Of a stretch of 64,000 nt of DNA, positions 1 to 8,800 are shown piece after piece; the stretch's first letter is position 1, and each line of letters starts with the position of its first letter. The stretch comes from Cognataquiflexum aquatile (GTDB lineage Bacteria; Bacteroidota; Bacteroidia; Cytophagales; Cyclobacteriaceae). The stretch covers positions 777,866-841,865 of the forward strand of contig NZ_QMIK01000004.1 of NCBI RefSeq assembly GCF_003316845.1, in the 5' to 3' direction. A model generated the notes under the pieces. That model did not search any database. It saw only the letters and a program-made list of their open reading frames with translations, and was not told the origin of the DNA. Made by a program: the position numbers and the translations under genes.

Positions 1-726
1 GATTCCGTTTTGGGATTGTCTGAGGTGAAAAGATACAATTCTGTTACCGTACATTTTGAGCGTATCAAAAACCGCAACCTGTGAATTGCCCGAGCCCCGA
101 TAAATCCAATGTACATCCATGCAAAAGCCTAAATTTTCGGGTGAAGTATTCTGGAGGACATGGTGAAATTCCCTTGCCCCGGCCTGCAATTCCACATCAT
201 GGGTATGGTAGGCCAACTTGATTCCCATTGTCCTGAGGGATTTTCCAAGCTTATCCAAATGGCTACTTTGACATATGAGTTGATTGTCATTTTTGAGTTG
301 TCCGCTTCCCCAACTTATCGGGTTGGGATTGGTCACGATGATTTTGGTACCCACTGGCTTGGCCTGTTTCGCTATTTCTAGAATTTGCGCAATTGATTTT
401 TGGGCGAGATCGTCCTCATGCATCAGGCTGCCGACATAGATGGATGGCAGCTGAATCCGGTATTTTTCCAAAAATGGGATCAATTCCTGGAGATGGGTGG
501 CATCACTGATGGAAGGCTCGAATGCCGGTATCTTGGTTTTGGCAAATTCTGACAAACAAGCGTCCCAATCTTTTCCCCATTCTCTACCTTCACGGTCGTA
601 GAAAGTTACCCAGTTGTATTCATTGGCAGAAATCGGTAGGTTTTCTTCCCTTTCCAACAAAAGTTTTTGGCTGGAAAACAGTACAGCCAATCCGGGCAAC
701 ATTCCTACAAAGTTTCGGCGGTTCAT
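1..726 (-). CDS. Sugar phosphate isomerase/epimerase-like TIM-barrel protein (3' end outside window)
   Basis: The minus-strand frame is open from an ATG at 726 to the window edge (242 codons seen, C-terminus missing). The N-terminus MNRRNFVG followed by a hydrophobic stretch resembles a Tat signal with a twin arginine, so the protein is probably exported. The body reads as a xylose-isomerase-like TIM barrel: a segment on finding the TDP-like 'KIIVTNPNP' strand, then LAYHTHDVEL and GFCMDVHWIYRG, which supply the His/Glu/Asp metal ligands typical of this family, then FHLRQSQNG at the edge. The substrate cannot be told; such proteins act on sugars or inositol derivatives. It is divergent from the cupin gene that follows. 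Confidence 0.8.
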   Translation of the reverse strand, partial: MNRRNFVGMLPGLAVLFSSQKLLLEREENLPISANEYNWVTFYDREGREWGKDWDACLSEFAKTKIPAFEPSISDATHLQELIPFLEKYRIQLPSIYVGSLMHEDDLAQKSIAQILEIAKQAKPVGTKIIVTNPNPISWGSGQLKNDNQLICQSSHLDKLGKSLRTMGIKLAYHTHDVELQAGAREFHHVLQNTSPENLGFCMDVHWIYRGSGNSQVAVFDTLKMYGNRIVSFHLRQSQNGI

Positions 727-914
727 TGGGTTTGGGTTTACGCAAGTTGTAATTTTGAATATACCAAAAAATGGTTTGGTCCACAAACAGCAATATTGCA
801 ACCGGTTTGGTCAAAAACTGGCATAAGGAAAAATAAACCAAATTCGTATCATTGCTTCAATGGAAAAATTCCTTGTTACTCAATAATTATTTCCAAAACC
901 AAAATTCTGATCCC

Positions 915-1274
915 ATGCAAAAAGTCAATCTCTCAGAAAAATTTTCTCTCTTTCAGGATTATTGGAATCCAAGGATTGCGGGTGAACTCAATGGGCAGCA
1001 GGTCAAGCTCGTCAAATTCAAAGGAGAGTTTGTCTGGCACAAACATGACCACGAGGACGAACTGTTTTTTGTCGTCTCAGGTAGTTTCAGAATGGAACTT
1101 AGGGAAAAAGTTATTGACCTTCATGAAGGAGAATTTTTGGTTGTTCCCAAAGGGGTTGAACACCGGCCTGTGGCAGAGGAAGAAGTATCTGTAATGCTCT
1201 TTGAACCTGCCACTACTTTGAATACAGGAGATGCAAAAGGTGACTTGACAAAGGAAACATTAGATAAAATTTGA
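915..1274 (+). CDS. Small cupin-domain protein
   Basis: This 119-residue protein is a single cupin beta-barrel. Cupin motif 1 is visible as WHKHDHEDE (His42, His44, Glu49) and motif 2 as VVPKGVEHRP (Pro78, Gly80, His83), giving a likely mononuclear metal site. The frame is open upstream to an ATG at 852, but the first 21 residues from that start do not look like cupin sequence, so the ATG at 915 is preferred. Stand-alone cupins of this size are often sugar- or small-molecule-binding, or isomerases. No substrate can be assigned. It sits tail-to-tail with the SDR gene, 18 bases away. Confidence 0.8.
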   Translation: MQKVNLSEKFSLFQDYWNPRIAGELNGQQVKLVKFKGEFVWHKHDHEDELFFVVSGSFRMELREKVIDLHEGEFLVVPKGVEHRPVAEEEVSVMLFEPATTLNTGDAKGDLTKETLDKI

Positions 1275-1292
1275 TTCCCCGGCAATTTCTGA

Positions 1293-2045
1293 TCATACTT
1301 TCAACCCCATAAAACCACCGTCGATATTGAAATTGCTTCCTGTGATGAAGGATGCTTCATCCGAACCTAAGTAGTAGACCAAGCCTGCGATCTCTTCGGG
1401 AGTTCCCATCCTGCCTATTGGTTGAGTGGCGGCCAATTTGGCAAACATTTCTTTTTCCTGTCCCGGGTAGTTTTTCGCCAAAAAACCATCTACGAAGGGT
1501 GTATGGACCCGACCCGGAGAAATTGAATTGCATCGGATATTGTCACTCACATAATCCCGTGCGATAGAAAGTGTCATGGAATATACTGCGCCTTTGGTCA
1601 TGGAATACGCAAATCGATCCGGAATACCTATAATGGCTGCGACAGAACACATGTTGATGATACAGCCGCCTCCATTTGCTTTGAGTTTGGGAATAGCAGC
1701 CTGACTACAGGTGAATACACCTTTTGCATTGACTTGAAATACCCTTTCAAAATCTTCCTCTGTGGTATTTTCCAAGTTTCCTATATGAGAGATTCCTGCG
1801 TTGTTGACCAACACGTCGATTTTATCAGGCAATCTTTCGAAAGTCTTTTTGACCTCCTCTAATTTTGAAACATCGGCTTGGAGGAAAGTAACTTTATGGC
1901 CTTTTTCAAGAAGTTCTTTTTCAACTTCATTTCCTAAGGGTTCATTATAATCAAGGAAATACACGTTGTTTCCTTTTGAAGCAAAAAGCTGGGTGATAGC
2001 CAAGCCGATTCCACTTGCCCCACCGGTGATAATGATGTTTTTCAT
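1293..2045 (-). CDS. SDR-family NAD-dependent oxidoreductase
   Basis: This is a classical short-chain dehydrogenase of 250 residues, the usual family length. The nucleotide-binding motif TGGASGIG is at 7-14, NNAG at 81-84, and the catalytic Ser134, Tyr147 and Lys151 are all present. An Asp at position 32, after the second strand, suggests NAD(H) rather than NADP(H). The C-terminus carries the usual GSNFNIDGG segment. The sequence resembles sugar- or sugar-acid-type dehydrogenases (fucose or deoxy-keto acid), but the substrate is inference only. It is divergent from an AraC regulator across a 363-base gap with a perfect palindrome, so the two may form a regulator/target pair. Confidence 0.88.
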   Translation of the reverse strand: MKNIIITGGASGIGLAITQLFASKGNNVYFLDYNEPLGNEVEKELLEKGHKVTFLQADVSKLEEVKKTFERLPDKIDVLVNNAGISHIGNLENTTEEDFERVFQVNAKGVFTCSQAAIPKLKANGGGCIINMCSVAAIIGIPDRFAYSMTKGAVYSMTLSIARDYVSDNIRCNSISPGRVHTPFVDGFLAKNYPGQEKEMFAKLAATQPIGRMGTPEEIAGLVYYLGSDEASFITGSNFNIDGGFMGLKV

Positions 2046-2408
2046 AAGCTAAATATAAGAATGTGATTCGAAATAAGTAACCTGTGGTGGAGTGGGGGAG
2101 AGGCTATTTTGAAGTTGGTGGGTAGTAATTCTCCTTTTTCTTCAAGTCTCAAAATGTAAATAATTGAAGTCATCTTTCGGAAGACCAACTATTTTAAATT
2201 AGAAAGCAACAGGTGATTTGGATTAGGATTTTTGCATCAACGGGCACCGATAATTAATATGCAGTTATAAGTATTAGTTAATTATATCCAAAAGATATCA
2301 AAATATCGATATTTTGAACAAAATACAGTCAGAATAAGCAAAAAAACAGTAAGATTACAAATTGATTAATGTGGAATTTAAATCTTCGTAAGAACCCCAA
2401 GATTCGAC
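2046..2408. other. Divergent intergenic region between SDR and AraC genes
   Basis: This 363-base stretch is AT-rich and has no convincing reading frame. It holds the control regions of the SDR gene (minus) and the AraC regulator (plus), including the perfect 20-base palindrome at 2298-2317. No terminator or RNA gene was seen. Confidence 0.6.
2298..2317. promoter_or_regulatory. Perfect 20-bp palindrome, candidate operator
   Basis: The sequence TCAAAATATCGATATTTTGA equals its own reverse complement over all 20 bases. It lies about 90 bases before the AraC start and about 250 bases before the SDR start. The symmetry suggests a site for a dimeric regulator. AraC proteins usually bind direct repeats, so the binder may be a different protein. 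Chance is possible in AT-rich DNA, but a 20-base perfect match is uncommon. Confidence 0.4.
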
Positions 2409-3275
2409 ATGAAAGCAAAATTACTTGAGCGGAGGAAGCCTTTTGACAAATCCTTTATCTCTGCCATCCACAACTACCCGCATTTTCTCAATATCTGGCA
2501 TTACCATTCCGAGCTGGAATTGGTATGTATGATCAAAAGTACGGGTACACGCTTTGTAGGCGACAGCATTCTTCCCTTCTCTGAAGGAGAATTGGTTTTA
2601 ATAGGAGAAAATGTCCCCCATATGTGGCAAAATGACAAGGCATATTTCGAGAAAGAAAGTGTTCTGACTGCAGAATCCATCACACTGCATTTCAGAAAGG
2701 ATTTTGCGGGGGAAGGATTGATGGATATCCCTGAAATGATCCAAATAAAAGGACTGTTTGAAAGGGCATCGCAAGGAATTCTCTTTGGTGGTGCATTGAA
2801 AGAGTCAGCCAAAGAAAAAATGCTTGCTATCCACCACGCGGAAGGTTTCCAAAGGTGGGTTGGATTGATGCAGTTACTCCATGAATTATCTGAGGAAACC
2901 AAATATTGCTACCTTTCTTCGAAGGGTTTTCAACATCCCAAAGAAAAAAACGGCGATAGCAGAATCGATAAAGTATATTCATTTACATTCAACAATTTTC
3001 ATAGAAACATCACGTTGGAAGAGGTAGCGGACCTTGCCAATCTCAATCCAACGGCGTTTTGCAGGTTTTTTAAGAAAAACACCAAGAAAAACTATTCCAA
3101 ATTCCTAAATGAAATCAGAATAGGGTATGCCTGTAAGTTGCTTTTGGAAGAGAAGATGAATATTTCGGAAATAGGCTATGAATCAGGGTTTAACAACCTG
3201 TCTAATTTTAACAGACAATTCAAGTCTTCCATGGGTTTGTCACCCACTGAGTACCTTGCCAAACACCAACCTTAA
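2409..3275 (+). CDS. AraC-family transcriptional regulator
   Basis: This 288-residue protein has the AraC layout. The N-terminal half is a cupin-like ligand-binding barrel (IWHYHSELELVCM and GENVPHMW near 25-75). The C-terminal ~100 residues hold two helix-turn-helix motifs, one starting at ITLEEVADLANLNPTAF and one at MNISEIGYESGFNNLSNFN, ending in GLSPTEYLA. The FxxxGLSPTEY signature is typical of the family. In Bacteroidota such regulators respond to sugars or their derivatives. Its likely target is the divergent SDR gene, or its own promoter; this is inferred from gene order alone. Confidence 0.92.
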   Translation: MKAKLLERRKPFDKSFISAIHNYPHFLNIWHYHSELELVCMIKSTGTRFVGDSILPFSEGELVLIGENVPHMWQNDKAYFEKESVLTAESITLHFRKDFAGEGLMDIPEMIQIKGLFERASQGILFGGALKESAKEKMLAIHHAEGFQRWVGLMQLLHELSEETKYCYLSSKGFQHPKEKNGDSRIDKVYSFTFNNFHRNITLEEVADLANLNPTAFCRFFKKNTKKNYSKFLNEIRIGYACKLLLEEKMNISEIGYESGFNNLSNFNRQFKSSMGLSPTEYLAKHQP

Positions 3276-3294
3276 TTAAAGTATTACTTTAATT
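3274..3294. promoter_or_regulatory. Inverted repeat after the AraC gene
   Basis: AATTAAAGTA and TACTTTAATT form perfect 10-base arms around one central T, overlapping the AraC stop codon. It is AT-only apart from one G/C pair per arm and lacks a T-run, so it is a poor terminator. It may be an operator for the lipoprotein gene at 3366. Confidence is low because the region is AT-rich. Confidence 0.3.
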
Positions 3295-3365
3295 GAATTA
3301 CACTAACTAATTGGCATAAAATTTGGTATAGATTCTCTCCCGAGATAATTACAAACCAAATAGCC

Positions 3366-4142
3366 ATGAGAAAAAAATTAAGCAGTTACACTTTTTTGAT
3401 TTTCATTGTATTGGGATCCTGTATGACGGGTTCGGAAGATGAGGATCTCAGCCCGGTTTATGAAGATTATCTTGTCTTGATGGCTATCGATGAAAGCAGC
3501 ATCGACAATGGAAATGAGCCAAACAACTTTTCTGAAACAGATGTTAACGATCAGATTGCAGCAGTGGGCCAAAGAACACAACTGAAATTTTTTAAAGATA
3601 ATGTGGGTAAGACCATTGATCTACATACAGGACAGGTGGGTGATGAAGGCTGGTTTACTCTAAAGAATATTCCAAATAGGTGGGTCAATGCCGGACCTAT
3701 TGATAATGGTGCCAAGAATTATCTCATTCCCGGTCCGGGATTGGGTGCTCCCAATATTGACAATGACCGTGAAGTGCTATTGGATGAAATACCTTTGGTG
3801 ACTCCTATGAGGGCAACGGGATTGAAAATGCTAGTTGGTTCCAAAGTTTTGGCGGTGGTTTATGACGGTGACATCAATGTTAACTATTCGCCCTTGGAAG
3901 GCAATCTTCAGGGAGCCAATCTGGGATTGGTTGCATTTGAGGTAATTGAAATAAAAACAAACACAGCCGGAAGCGATTCAGATTTACCTGTAGTAACCAT
4001 TAAAATATTAAATGTAGATTCCATCAGTCAGTTTGGAATTGTTCTTTTTTCAAACGCACCTGAACCACAGTCCTCTTCTGTGCCCAAAGATATCAACCCA
4101 CCTGCATCAGTGGATTTGCCGGTTTTTGTGTTGGCAAATTGA
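3366..4142 (+). CDS. Hypothetical lipoprotein
   Basis: This 258-residue protein is not recognised. It begins with a lipoprotein signal: MRKK, a hydrophobic core, then VLGSC with the lipidated Cys at 19, followed by an acidic stretch (GSEDEDL) like those that direct Bacteroidota lipoproteins to the surface. The mature part has no membrane segment and looks beta-rich, with a proline-rich tail. It is alone between the AraC gene and a convergent membrane-protein gene, and could be part of the AraC regulon. No function is proposed. Confidence 0.75.
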   Translation: MRKKLSSYTFLIFIVLGSCMTGSEDEDLSPVYEDYLVLMAIDESSIDNGNEPNNFSETDVNDQIAAVGQRTQLKFFKDNVGKTIDLHTGQVGDEGWFTLKNIPNRWVNAGPIDNGAKNYLIPGPGLGAPNIDNDREVLLDEIPLVTPMRATGLKMLVGSKVLAVVYDGDINVNYSPLEGNLQGANLGLVAFEVIEIKTNTAGSDSDLPVVTIKILNVDSISQFGIVLFSNAPEPQSSSVPKDINPPASVDLPVFVLAN

Positions 4143-4162
4143 CCTTTGATTTTCCTTTAATT

Positions 4163-4846
4163 CTATTTTTCAAATCCGGTTTTGAGTTTCCTTGCAAAAA
4201 AACTTGCCTCGTAGCCAAATGATAGAGAAAGGTGAATGATGATAGCCGGCCAAACATTTCCAAAGTAGACTACCATCAAGCATAAGATAACACCGAATAA
4301 AATGCTTCCCAACGCTTCTTTTTGTCCGCCTAAAATATGGATTAGAGCATAAAAAAAGACATTAATTCCGATTGCCACTGGTATGGAAAATATAGAAGTC
4401 AAATCATCCAAAAAGTAGCCTCTAAACCATATTTCATAGGAAATTAGAAAAAGAAAGCGGAAGATAAAATAAGTCAAAATGACAACAAGGGATGGATTTG
4501 GGAGAAGATTTCCAGAATTAACATCCAACTTTTTTGATTGTGATCTACCTGCTAAAAATGCCAAAGCAGAAAGTCCAAAAACCAAAAGCAACTGGATTGT
4601 ACTGACAGGATTTTCATCAGAAGCAAAAAGTAAAGAAAGGCTATGCCGTGACAGGATAGTTGGAACCACTGCCCAAACCATAATCCCCCAAGTCAAGAGA
4701 AAAAAATGGAGGCTATTGTATTTGGCCCAACCATTTTGAGAAAAAAACTTGAGGCTATTTTTACTATATGCCCACCAACTCACTAAAAACATGCTCAAAA
4801 AAGCAAATCCGTGATAAACGAATCCTAGGCTTGGCATGTCCATCAT
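4163..4846 (-). CDS. CPBP-like intramembrane protease family protein, degenerate motifs
   Basis: This 227-residue protein has about six hydrophobic segments and the pattern of the CPBP (CAAX protease and bacteriocin-processing) family. The second half holds the diagnostic motifs: SYEIWFRG at 136-143, which matches EExxxRG except that the first Glu is Tyr137, with Glu138 and Arg142 kept; then His170 in FYALIH; then His205 in IIIHLSLS, where the usual Asn four residues on is Ser. Loss of one catalytic Glu may mean altered or absent protease activity. Neighbours give no clue to a substrate. Confidence 0.65.
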   Translation of the reverse strand: MMDMPSLGFVYHGFAFLSMFLVSWWAYSKNSLKFFSQNGWAKYNSLHFFLLTWGIMVWAVVPTILSRHSLSLLFASDENPVSTIQLLLVFGLSALAFLAGRSQSKKLDVNSGNLLPNPSLVVILTYFIFRFLFLISYEIWFRGYFLDDLTSIFSIPVAIGINVFFYALIHILGGQKEALGSILFGVILCLMVVYFGNVWPAIIIHLSLSFGYEASFFARKLKTGFEK

Positions 4847-4859
4847 TTTATAATTGGTT

Positions 4860-5933
4860 TTAGAGGAAAACTATATTTCCGGATTTAACAGATTCATCAC
4901 AGGCGAAGGCAATCCTTAGGCTATTGATGGCATCTTCCAAATGATCAGTCAGGTCAATGTTTTGCTGGATAGCCTTAAGGAAATACTCTTGCTCCCGGTC
5001 ACAAAGACCTTGATGATCAGGTTCATCCGTCATATCGATCCAAAAATCTTTTTTTGTAAAATGATTTTTTTCATCTAAATCAGCATGATGGACTTTGATG
5101 CTTTCGGTTTTGGTATGGGAATCCACATTGTCTGATTTCCCGGCTGACCCCGCTGATTTTGCTACGATTGATACTGCCCCTTTTGGACCAAAGACATCCT
5201 TGATGAAAAATGCATTGTCGGAAATCATCGGCCCCCAACCTGCTTCATACCATCCTACTGAACCGTCCTCAAACCTGATCTGAAGTTGGCCATAATTGTA
5301 ATTGTCAAGGGGTATTTCATCAGATAACCTTGCCCCGATAGCAGATACAGAAACCGGCTTTGACCGGGTCATTTGGCACATCACATCAATATAATGAACG
5401 CCACAATCCACAATCGGACTCAAACTTTTCATGAGATTTTTGTGCACATCCCACATATATCCATGACTTTGCTGGTTGAGGTTCATCCGCATGACTAGAG
5501 GTTTGCCGAGTTTATGTGCTTCTTGTATAAACCTTTCCCAAGAAGGATGATGTCTCAAAATATAGCCTACAACCACTTTTTTATTGGCTTTTTTGGAAGC
5601 GTCTATGATTCGTTGTGAACCTTCTACAGTGTCGGCCAATGGTTTTTCGATAAAGACATGGCAACCACTTTCCAAAGCTTTGATGGCCATTTCCTCATGC
5701 GTATCGGGATAGGTAGAAATACACACCGCATCCGGTTTTGATTTGTTCAGTGCCAATTCAAAATCATCGAACAAGTCATATTTACTACCTAATTTCTCAT
5801 TCAGTCTGACTTTACTTTCTCCTCTTGCCACAAGGCCACAGATTTCAAATTCAGGCATGTTGTGGTAGGAAGTTGCATGGGAGGCCCCCATATTTCCGCA
5901 ACCAACTACAAGGATTCTTATTGGTGTCGACAT
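4860..5933 (-). CDS. Gfo/Idh/MocA-family oxidoreductase
   Basis: This 357-residue protein has an N-terminal Rossmann domain with VVGCGNMG at 9-16, the family EKP motif at 96-98 (IEKPLAD) and the catalytic GxHxxD motif at 178-183 (GVHYID). The C-terminal half is the mixed sheet used for dimerisation and sugar binding. Family members oxidise or reduce sugars and inositols with NAD(P), usually in the cytosol; the substrate is not determined here. The gene is followed, 13 bases away on the same strand, by the CPBP-like gene, so the two may be co-transcribed. Confidence 0.9.
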   Translation of the reverse strand: MSTPIRILVVGCGNMGASHATSYHNMPEFEICGLVARGESKVRLNEKLGSKYDLFDDFELALNKSKPDAVCISTYPDTHEEMAIKALESGCHVFIEKPLADTVEGSQRIIDASKKANKKVVVGYILRHHPSWERFIQEAHKLGKPLVMRMNLNQQSHGYMWDVHKNLMKSLSPIVDCGVHYIDVMCQMTRSKPVSVSAIGARLSDEIPLDNYNYGQLQIRFEDGSVGWYEAGWGPMISDNAFFIKDVFGPKGAVSIVAKSAGSAGKSDNVDSHTKTESIKVHHADLDEKNHFTKKDFWIDMTDEPDHQGLCDREQEYFLKAIQQNIDLTDHLEDAINSLRIAFACDESVKSGNIVFL

Positions 5934-6040
5934 TTTTTATCCTTTCTAAAATTATTCAGTATTGTGTATGAACTCAATGATGCAAATTATAAGGTAATTC
6001 AATATAAATCTTGCTAGGAGATTAGAATTGTCCGGTTCAT

Positions 6041-6064
6041 CGGTCTTCCGACTTCGGTCTTCCG
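6041..6064. repeat. Short direct repeat in intergenic DNA
   Basis: CGGTCTTCCG occurs twice, at 6041-6050 and 6055-6064, within the 193-base gap between the GH99-like and Gfo/Idh genes. It is a local low-complexity repeat with no evident gene or regulator attached. Confidence 0.5.
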
Positions 6065-6126
6065 TCCCGTTTGTAGAAGAATATCACTTTAATGAAAAGA
6101 AGCGGAAAATCATATTCCAAATTATC

Positions 6127-7749
6127 TCAGTTTTCCTTTACAAAAACCTCTTTGATGGCCTCTAAATAGTCAAATCCGTGACCTTCGGTTGGTTCGATAT
6201 GATTGCCTTCAAGGTATTCATTCCAGCAACATATCATCACAGTGTTTCCGTTTGATGACTTGTACTTTTCAGAAAATTTTTGAGCTTCAAGAAGCTTGGC
6301 TTTGAATGTTGACTTGGTACTGTGGACATTGTCTTTGTAAGGCTCGCTTGGGAAACCGGTTGTCTGAGGCCAAGTGCCTCCCATAGGCCGCATATCCCAA
6401 CCCATTGCCACAGGAATCTGATATTCAAAGTTGGGATCATTTTTAAACATCTCAGACCATTTTTGCCAATGACTTTTATAATTGGTCCTCATGTCACTGT
6501 ATGACCGGTTGTCTTTGTCCATATAAGTATGGTATAAATAAGCAGTCATTCCTTCAAATCCCATTCCTTTCAATCTTGGGACATATTCCTGCAATAACAT
6601 TTTGTTTATAAAGTTCCCGCCTTTCCAAGGTTCTTTTTGATTGGTAGCTTTCCAATTTGTAGGTAATGCATATATTCTTTCTCGTTCAGTCATAGCACCG
6701 GCAGCAGCAGCAATGAATTTAATACCTTTGTATCCGGCTTTTTGGGCCATTGCTTTGGACCGGTCAAGAAGCTCTTTCATAGAAATTCCATAATATGCTG
6801 CTTTTGTCTCCATGTCTTGGGGAAAATAGAAATAGACAATCGGTCTACCGCTTTCGTCTTTGAGATAATCTTTTCTATTAAAATATTTGTCTATCCAAAG
6901 TTGGGTAATTTTGTCATGGACTTTCAGGAAAAGCTGCTTGTCAGGAACTTCACCTTCATAGTTTCTTCCGGCAGCAATACTTTGAGGAGAACCGATATCC
7001 AACCAATTCATCCATTTTTCGCCGTTGTCATCCACCCAATTGATGGCCCATTTCATTTGCTTGTCTTCGGGTAATTTTTCATTCTCACTCAACAACACAG
7101 TCAATTGTTCATTCCATTGTTCGATTCCGGGTACTTCAACCCTACCGGCTCTAGCCGGATCAGTCTTCCATCCGGAAGGATAGTAAGTATTTGCCTGCGG
7201 GGCAAAATTCAGGTGATAATAGTAATGCCTTCCAAAAAACCAGTCATAGGCAAAAAAATCGATGCCATAGTTTTTCATATATTCCAGTTGCTTTTTGGCA
7301 ACTTCAGGATCATTTCTTTTATAAAATCCTTTTAAACTTGGATGGGGCTTTCTTTCTAAAAATGGGCCTTCATAAGGATTTTGAGCATTGTAAATCCTTC
7401 CTTTCGGTCCCCACATTTCAGTATTATTGAGATGACCACAGTTCTCCTTCCCTGTGAGACAAGCCCAAAAGCTATCGATATCCTGATTGGGATCTGCGGA
7501 TAGATTCCATGATGGCATGAAGTATACTCCTACCAAATTCTTTTTTTCCAATCTTAAATTTGCCTCTTTTTTGTCTGCAAGAGCAGTTAAAGAGTAAAAG
7601 TTTGAAGCTAAATCGGTTGCTTCCGGTTTGAATCCTAATTCAAGTGATTTGGATTGCAGTGCTGTTTTTTTTGAAGAACAGTTTTCGGGACCAAACATGA
7701 AAAGGGTCAAAATACAAAGTAACGGCAGGGATTTCATCATGATTATCAT
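6127..7749 (-). CDS. GH99/WbsX-like secreted protein
   Basis: This 540-residue protein starts with a signal peptide (MKSLPLL...FMFGPENCSS); an ATG at 7737 would serve as well as the one at 7749. The rest matches the family variously called glycosyltransferase WbsX or GH99-like: VGVYFMPSWN near residue 73, GIDFFAYDWFFG near 160, and near the C-terminus CCWNEYLEGNHIEP (about 506-519), whose Asn-Glu is likely in the active site. GH99 enzymes are endo-alpha-mannosidases, but many relatives are uncharacterised. Secretion here favours a glycan-degrading role over glycan synthesis. It is separated from the transketolase genes by a terminator. Confidence 0.75.
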   Translation of the reverse strand: MIIMMKSLPLLCILTLFMFGPENCSSKKTALQSKSLELGFKPEATDLASNFYSLTALADKKEANLRLEKKNLVGVYFMPSWNLSADPNQDIDSFWACLTGKENCGHLNNTEMWGPKGRIYNAQNPYEGPFLERKPHPSLKGFYKRNDPEVAKKQLEYMKNYGIDFFAYDWFFGRHYYYHLNFAPQANTYYPSGWKTDPARAGRVEVPGIEQWNEQLTVLLSENEKLPEDKQMKWAINWVDDNGEKWMNWLDIGSPQSIAAGRNYEGEVPDKQLFLKVHDKITQLWIDKYFNRKDYLKDESGRPIVYFYFPQDMETKAAYYGISMKELLDRSKAMAQKAGYKGIKFIAAAAGAMTERERIYALPTNWKATNQKEPWKGGNFINKMLLQEYVPRLKGMGFEGMTAYLYHTYMDKDNRSYSDMRTNYKSHWQKWSEMFKNDPNFEYQIPVAMGWDMRPMGGTWPQTTGFPSEPYKDNVHSTKSTFKAKLLEAQKFSEKYKSSNGNTVMICCWNEYLEGNHIEPTEGHGFDYLEAIKEVFVKEN

Positions 7750-7770
7750 GTTGGGTTAAGGATTACCTAA

Positions 7771-7808
7771 AATTAAAAAAACCGTGATGGAAAAGCCACC
7801 ACGGTTTC
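7771..7808 (-). terminator. Rho-independent terminator after the transketolase operon
   Basis: The arms AAACCGTGATGG and CCACCACGGTTT (one mismatch) lie at 7778-7789 and about 7796-7807, with a T-run on the minus strand beyond the stem. It sits 22 bases past the stop of the transketolase C-terminal subunit. Confidence 0.75.
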
Positions 7809-7829
7809 AGAATTTTACGGTTTTATGTT

Positions 7830-8798
7830 TTATTTTCTTGAGATTGCTTTTTTAGCAGCTTTCACAATATTTTCAGCATTCAAACCATATTTTTCCAATA
7901 ATTGAGTTGGCGTACCTGATTCTCCAAAGGAATCCAATACTCCGATATATTCTAGCGGAGCTGGGCTGTTTCTTGCCAAAGACTGTGCAATACTATCTCC
8001 CAAACCACCGTTGATCTGATGTTCTTCTGCGGATACCGCACAACCCGTCTTGGCGATAGATGCCAATACTGCGGCCTCGTCGAAAGGCTTGATGGTGTGG
8101 ATATTGATCACTTCTGCATAGATGCCTTCTTCACGGAGCATGGCTTCTGCAACAACAGCCTCCCAAACCAGATGACCTGTAGCAAAGATGGTTACATCTT
8201 TTCCTTCGATCATTTTCCATGCTTTACCGATTTCGAATTTTTGGTCTGCCGGCGTGAAAATTGGCCAAACAGGACGTCCAAATCTCAAATATGCAGGACC
8301 GACATGGTCTACCAAAGCTAAAGTTGCGGCTTTGGTCTGATTGTAATCGCATGGATTGATGACAGTCATATGCGGCAACATGCGCATCATGCCCACATCT
8401 TCCAAAATTTGGTGTGTTGCTCCGTCTTCTCCCAAAGTCAAGCCTGCATGGGACGCACATATTTTGACATTTTTGTCAGAATACGCTACAGATTGCCTGA
8501 TTTGATCATAAACCCTTCCTGTGGAAAAGTTGGCAAAAGTACCCGTAAAAGGAATTTTGTCTCCAATAGCCAAACCTGCAGCCAAACCTATCATGTTTGC
8601 TTCAGCGATACCTACCTGAAAAAATCTTTCAGGAAATTCTTTTTGAAAGGCCCCCATTTTCAATGATCCGATCAGGTCAGCACAAAGTCCTACGACATTT
8701 GGATTTTTGCGGCCTGCCTCAAGCAATCCGTCACCGAATCCTGAGCGGGTATCTTTTTTTTCCGTGAAGGTATATTTTAAGTCTAAGGTCTTTTCCAT
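7830..8798 (-). CDS. Transketolase, C-terminal subunit
   Basis: This 322-residue protein covers the pyrimidine-binding and C-terminal domains of transketolase. The catalytic Glu that activates thiamine diphosphate is Glu66 in VGIAEANMIGLAAG, and ASHAGLTLGEDGATHQ is the usual phosphate/substrate segment. The C-terminal domain ends with GESGTPTQLLEKYGL. It must pair with the upstream N-terminal subunit, whose stop is two bases away, so both are translated from one message. The two-gene form is found in many Bacteroidota and Archaea. Reaction: two-carbon transfer between ketoses and aldoses in the pentose phosphate pathway. Confidence 0.92.
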   Translation of the reverse strand: MEKTLDLKYTFTEKKDTRSGFGDGLLEAGRKNPNVVGLCADLIGSLKMGAFQKEFPERFFQVGIAEANMIGLAAGLAIGDKIPFTGTFANFSTGRVYDQIRQSVAYSDKNVKICASHAGLTLGEDGATHQILEDVGMMRMLPHMTVINPCDYNQTKAATLALVDHVGPAYLRFGRPVWPIFTPADQKFEIGKAWKMIEGKDVTIFATGHLVWEAVVAEAMLREEGIYAEVINIHTIKPFDEAAVLASIAKTGCAVSAEEHQINGGLGDSIAQSLARNSPAPLEYIGVLDSFGESGTPTQLLEKYGLNAENIVKAAKKAISRK

Positions 8799-8800
8799 GA

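Noticed and set aside
667..1194. A 175-codon plus-strand open frame over the cupin gene.
   Set aside because: Its translation is low in family-like features and rich in Ser, Lys and Asn, whereas the overlapping frame from 915 carries both cupin motifs.
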